The notes under the pieces: model-generated | Databases searched by the model: none | Seen by the model: only the letters and a program-made list of their open reading frames with translations | What the model was told of the DNA's origin: nothing | Shown here: piece by piece, positions 60,833-64,000 of the stretch | How the letters are laid out: each line of letters starts with the position of its first letter | How positions within the stretch are numbered: the stretch's first letter is position 1 | Position numbers and translations under genes: made by a program | Assembly: GCF_009901565.1 (NCBI RefSeq) | Contig: NZ_WXEW01000012.1 | Coordinates: forward strand, 248,001-312,000 | Length of the DNA: 64,000 nucleotides | Source: Herbidospora solisilvae | GTDB lineage: Bacteria > Actinomycetota > Actinomycetes > Streptosporangiales > Streptosporangiaceae | Direction: 5' to 3'

Positions 60833-61981
60833 ATGAAGATCCTGCACACGGCCGACTGGCACGTCGGCAAGGTCCTCAAGGGCCGGGGGCGTCACGACGA
60901 GCACCGCGCGGTGCTCTGGGAGCTGGTGGGCGTGGCCCGCCGCGAAGACGTCGACCTGGTGCTGGTCGCCGGCGACCTGTTCGACACCTCGGCGCCGACG
61001 CCCGAGTCGCAGGGCCTGGTCGTCAACGCGCTGATGCAGTTGCGGGAGGGCGGCCGCGAGGTGGTCGTGCTGGCCGGCAACCACGACAACGCGCAGCTCC
61101 TGGAGGTCTACCGGCCGGTGCTGGGGGCGTTGGGCATCCACGTGTCGGGGCTGTTCCGGCGGCCCGACCAGGGCGGGCTGATCGAGTTCACCGCCCGGAC
61201 CGGCGAACCGGTCAAGTGCGCGGTGCTGCCGTTCCTGTCCCACCGCCACGTGGTGCGGGCCGCCGAGCTGATCACCGAGACGACGGCGGAGCACAACCGC
61301 AGTTACGCCGACCGCTTCGGCCGCCTCGCCGAGGCGCTGACCTCCGGCTTCACCGGCGACACCGTCAACCTGGTGACCACCCACGGCACCCTCCCCGGCG
61401 GGAAGATGGGCGGCGGCGAACGCCAGGCCCAGACGATCTTCTCCTACTACTTCGAGTCGACTGCGTTTCCCCCCACCGCCCAGTACGCCGCGCTGGGCCA
61501 CCTCCACCGGCGGCAGCAGATGCCGGGGCCGTGCCCGATCTGGTACAGCGGCTCGCCCATCGCCGTCGACTTCGGCGAGGAGAAGAACCAGCCGGGCGTG
61601 CTGATCGTCGAGGTCGAGCCGGGCACACCGGCGAAGGTGCGCGAGGTGGCCCTGGAGAAGCCGAAGGTGCTGACCACCGTCACCGGCAGCCTCGACCGGC
61701 TGGAGGCGATGGCCGCCGACCTGGGCGACGCGTGGCTCCGGGTGATCGTGGCCGAGAAGCCCCGGGCGGGCCTGGCCGACACCGTCAGGGAGCTGCTGCC
61801 GGGCGCGCTCCAGGTCGACCTGCATCCCGACTTCCGGCCCGCGAGCGTGCGCAAACGCCAGGCGACCGGCGCGGGGAGGGGCCCGCGCGACCTCGTCCGC
61901 GAATACCTGGCCGCCTCGGGCAAGGACGTCGAGGCCCTGGGCGCCCTGTTCGACCGCCTCCACGACGAGGTGACCCGCTGA
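60833..61981 (+). CDS. sbcD: SbcD nuclease (Mre11-like)
   Basis: 382 residues. Calcineurin-like phosphoesterase motifs in order: ILHTADWHVGK, LVLVAGDLFDTSAP, VVVLAGNHDNAQ, NLVTTHG and YAALGHLHRRQQM (metal ligands Asp, His, Asn, His). The C-terminal capping region (LVREYLAASGKDVEALGALFDRL) binds SbcC. Mn-dependent nuclease acting on DNA hairpins and blocked ends. It overlaps the sbcC start (ATGA). Confidence 0.96.
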   Translation: MKILHTADWHVGKVLKGRGRHDEHRAVLWELVGVARREDVDLVLVAGDLFDTSAPTPESQGLVVNALMQLREGGREVVVLAGNHDNAQLLEVYRPVLGALGIHVSGLFRRPDQGGLIEFTARTGEPVKCAVLPFLSHRHVVRAAELITETTAEHNRSYADRFGRLAEALTSGFTGDTVNLVTTHGTLPGGKMGGGERQAQTIFSYYFESTAFPPTAQYAALGHLHRRQQMPGPCPIWYSGSPIAVDFGEEKNQPGVLIVEVEPGTPAKVREVALEKPKVLTTVTGSLDRLEAMAADLGDAWLRVIVAEKPRAGLADTVRELLPGALQVDLHPDFRPASVRKRQATGAGRGPRDLVREYLAASGKDVEALGALFDRLHDEVTR

Positions 61982-64000
61982 TGCGCCCGATCCGGCTCCA
62001 CATGGAGAACTTCGGCAGCTTCCGGGCCGCCGCCGACGTCGACTTCGCCGAGGTCGACTACTTCGCGCTGGTCGGCGCGACCGGCGCGGGCAAGAGCACC
62101 GTCATCGACGCCATCTGCTTCGCCCTCTACGGCAGCGTGCCCCGGTGGGGCAAGGAGAACGTCGTCGCCTACGCGCTGGCCCCCTCCGCCGCGTCGGGCA
62201 AGGTCGCCCTGGTCTTCGAGGTCTCCGGCCGCCGCTACGCCGCCGTCCGCACCCTGCTGCGCGACGCCAAGGGGACCGTCCGCACCAAGGAGGCCCGGCT
62301 CGACCTGCTCGACCCGTCGATCCCCGCCGACGCCGACCTGGTCGAGCTGACCGCCACCTCCCGGCCGGTGGCCGAAGGCGAACAGGTCGCCGCCGAGGTC
62401 GCCCAGGTCACCGGCCTGGAATACAAGTTCTTCACCCAGTGCGTGGTGCTGCCCCAGGGCCGGTTCGCCGAGTTCCTCCACGCCACCCCCAGCGACCGCC
62501 AGGACCTGCTCGTGCAGCTCCTCGACGCCGACGTCTACGAACAGGTCCGCAAGGCCGCCGTCGCCGAGGAGAGCAGGCAGAACCAGGCCGCCGAGTTCGC
62601 CAGGGGCGAGTTGTCCCGCCTCCACGACGCCGACGAGAGGGCCGAGGAGGCCGCCCGCGAGCGCGCCGCCGCCCTCCACACGTTGTCGGAGCGGGTCGGC
62701 GCCGACCTGGAGGAACTCCGCGCCCTCGACGAGGCGGCCAAGACCGCCGACGCGGAGCGGGTGACCGTGCTCCGCGCCCTGGCCCAGCTCGGCGCGCTCG
62801 CCCTCCCGGGAGAGGTGCCCGGCCTGGCCGAATCGGCCCGCCGCGCCACCGAACGCGCCGAGACGGCGGCCCGGGAACAGGCCCGCCTCGACGCGCTGGA
62901 GGAACAGGCGGAAGCCGAACTGGAGGCCCTGGGTGACCAGACCGCCCTCACGCGGGAACTGGCCGACCTGACCGACCGCACCCGCCGCACCGCCGAAGCC
63001 GAGGCGGCCCGCGCCGAGGCCGACACGGTCACCGCCCAACTCGCCGAGGCCGCCGAGACGCTGGCCACGGCCTTCCGCGACTACGAGGAGGCCGACCGCC
63101 ACCTCACGAAGACCCGAATCGCCCACACGGCCGCCGACCTGGCCCGCACCCTGACTCCGGGCGACCCCTGCCCGGTCTGCCACCAGCTCGTCTCCGCGCT
63201 TCCCGGCAGCCCTGGACCGAACGACTTGCCCGCGCGTGCGGGGAGCGCTCAAGGAGTCAGCGCGCGTGTCGGCGGTCCGGAGCCGTATCGCTCTGACCCG
63301 ACCGCCGACCAGCGGGCCGGTCTCTCCCCGGTCGAGGAACTCGCCGCTGCGGAGCGCCGATTGGCCGAGATCCGTGAGAAGGGCCAGCAGGCGCGCACCC
63401 GGCATGACGGTCTCGCGGCCAAGGCCGAGCTCCTCACCACCCGCGCCCGTGAGCTGGCCGCGACCCCGCCGCCCGACCCCGACAGGGTCACCGCGATCGA
63501 GAAACTCCTCGCCGCCATCGACACGGCCGCCGGAAAGGTCGGGAACATCCGGCGCGACGCCCGCGAGGCCCGTCGCCAGGCCGCTCAGGCCGCTCGCACG
63601 GTCGAGGAGGCCCGGCGCAAGGCCGAGCAGGCGTGGCGGGATCTCAACGCGGCGCGTGACACCGTCGCCGCCTTCGTGCCGCCGCCGGTCGATCCCGGTG
63701 ACGTCCACGCCGCCTGGACCGCCCTGCTGGCCTGGCGCGATGACGCCGCGGCCGCGCGCAAACAGGAGGCCGGGGCGGCCGAGGCGCGGTTCGAGCGGGC
63801 GCGGGCCGCCGCGCAGGAGGCCCGCCGGGTGCTGGCCGAGCGGGTCGCCGAACACGGTGTCACGGTCAACTCTGGCGACCGGATGGCCGAGCAGGTCGCC
63901 CGAGCCGCCGCGCAGGCCGACGAGAGGCTCGCCCGGGTGCGGGAGGCGCGCGAGCGCGCCGCCGACCTGGCGAAGCGCGTCGCCGATCACGAAGGTCAGG
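61981..64000 (+). CDS. sbcC: SbcC ATPase (Rad50-like), truncated by window edge
   Basis: 673 residues are visible from ATG 61981. Walker A LVGATGAGKSTVIDAICFALYG (near 30), signature and Q-loop follow (FFTQCVVLPQGRFAEFLHA). A long coiled coil (ESRQNQAAEFARGEL to EEADRHLTKTR) brackets the zinc hook CPVC at residues 397-400, which links two SbcC molecules. The second coiled coil is rich in Ala/Arg/Glu, with a loose linker about 405-460 (LPGSPGPNDLPARAGS). The C-terminal ATPase half lies outside the window. Confidence 0.96.
   Translation, partial: MRPIRLHMENFGSFRAAADVDFAEVDYFALVGATGAGKSTVIDAICFALYGSVPRWGKENVVAYALAPSAASGKVALVFEVSGRRYAAVRTLLRDAKGTVRTKEARLDLLDPSIPADADLVELTATSRPVAEGEQVAAEVAQVTGLEYKFFTQCVVLPQGRFAEFLHATPSDRQDLLVQLLDADVYEQVRKAAVAEESRQNQAAEFARGELSRLHDADERAEEAARERAAALHTLSERVGADLEELRALDEAAKTADAERVTVLRALAQLGALALPGEVPGLAESARRATERAETAAREQARLDALEEQAEAELEALGDQTALTRELADLTDRTRRTAEAEAARAEADTVTAQLAEAAETLATAFRDYEEADRHLTKTRIAHTAADLARTLTPGDPCPVCHQLVSALPGSPGPNDLPARAGSAQGVSARVGGPEPYRSDPTADQRAGLSPVEELAAAERRLAEIREKGQQARTRHDGLAAKAELLTTRARELAATPPPDPDRVTAIEKLLAAIDTAAGKVGNIRRDAREARRQAAQAARTVEEARRKAEQAWRDLNAARDTVAAFVPPPVDPGDVHAAWTALLAWRDDAAAARKQEAGAAEARFERARAAAQEARRVLAERVAEHGVTVNSGDRMAEQVARAAAQADERLARVREARERAADLAKRVADHEGQ

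Overview
The window is high-GC, densely packed DNA with GTG starts, ATGA/GTGA gene overlaps and a high proportion of leaderless-looking starts, typical of a filamentous actinomycete. LAL-type LuxR, TipA-type MerR, DUF2637-type, ROK and several LacI regulators, together with secreted CBM/ricin/discoidin enzymes, suggest a saprophytic Streptosporangiales-like organism (inference; no rRNA or tRNA gene is present to confirm it).

Layout. 1-571: start of an IclR regulator. 779-3502: secreted GH95-like hydrolase. 3633-4984: two unknown small genes, then a Zur-boxed pair of cysteine-free ribosomal proteins (L33, L31B). 4972-6625: MerR regulator divergent from a quinone oxidoreductase, then a GGCT-like gene. 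6630-17989: a sugar locus read leftwards: dehydrogenase, ribose-type ABC ATPase, two permeases, binding protein, TIM-barrel epimerase, a 1167-residue secreted ThuA/sugar-dehydrogenase/PKD/CBM/ricin protein, and a LacI regulator. 18039-20521: TipA-like MerR and a sigma factor overlapping an unknown partner. 20919-26735: RecQ, a small ORF, a ROK repressor divergent from a GH35-like enzyme. 26758-31892: ABC ATPase, LAL regulator, ECF sigma factor and DUF2637-like membrane protein. 31976-34627: pirin and a MOSC/reductase/ferredoxin fusion. 34820-37241: polyamine operon (decarboxylase, SpeD, SpeE-like). 37251-40290: tiny membrane protein divergent from a permuted NlpC/P60 protein, a BtrH-like protein, and an RTX-like secreted protein. 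40559-49764: LacI repressor divergent from an oligosaccharide ABC importer, a giant GH38 alpha-mannosidase and a folding-factor-like gene. 49823-51861: sulfotransferase and GT4 glycosyltransferase. 51862-54440: gene-poor decayed stretch with a lipoprotein and a broken TetR gene. 54521-59061: GH25-like protein, ThrS, MarR-like regulator, 18-bp tandem repeats, Asp23 protein and HIT protein. 59083-64000: HerA-like ATPase, SbcD and SbcC (cut by the window edge).

How the parts work together. The strongest cross-window link is regulatory. The secreted GH95-like hydrolase (start 3502, minus) and the ABC importer/GH38 operon (start 41744, plus) lie 38 kb apart but carry nearly the same promoter: TTGAAACCTCC, then TACGGT, then a GATAACGTTATC palindrome just downstream of the -10. 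The LacI gene at 40559-41581 lies beside one copy and probably controls both, defining a mannose-containing glycan regulon. The second sugar locus (7-18 kb) combines importer, epimerase, dehydrogenase and a ThuA/dehydrogenase exoprotein and may handle an oxidised (keto-) sugar. The 59-64 kb end holds a HerA/Mre11/Rad50-like DNA-end-processing set.
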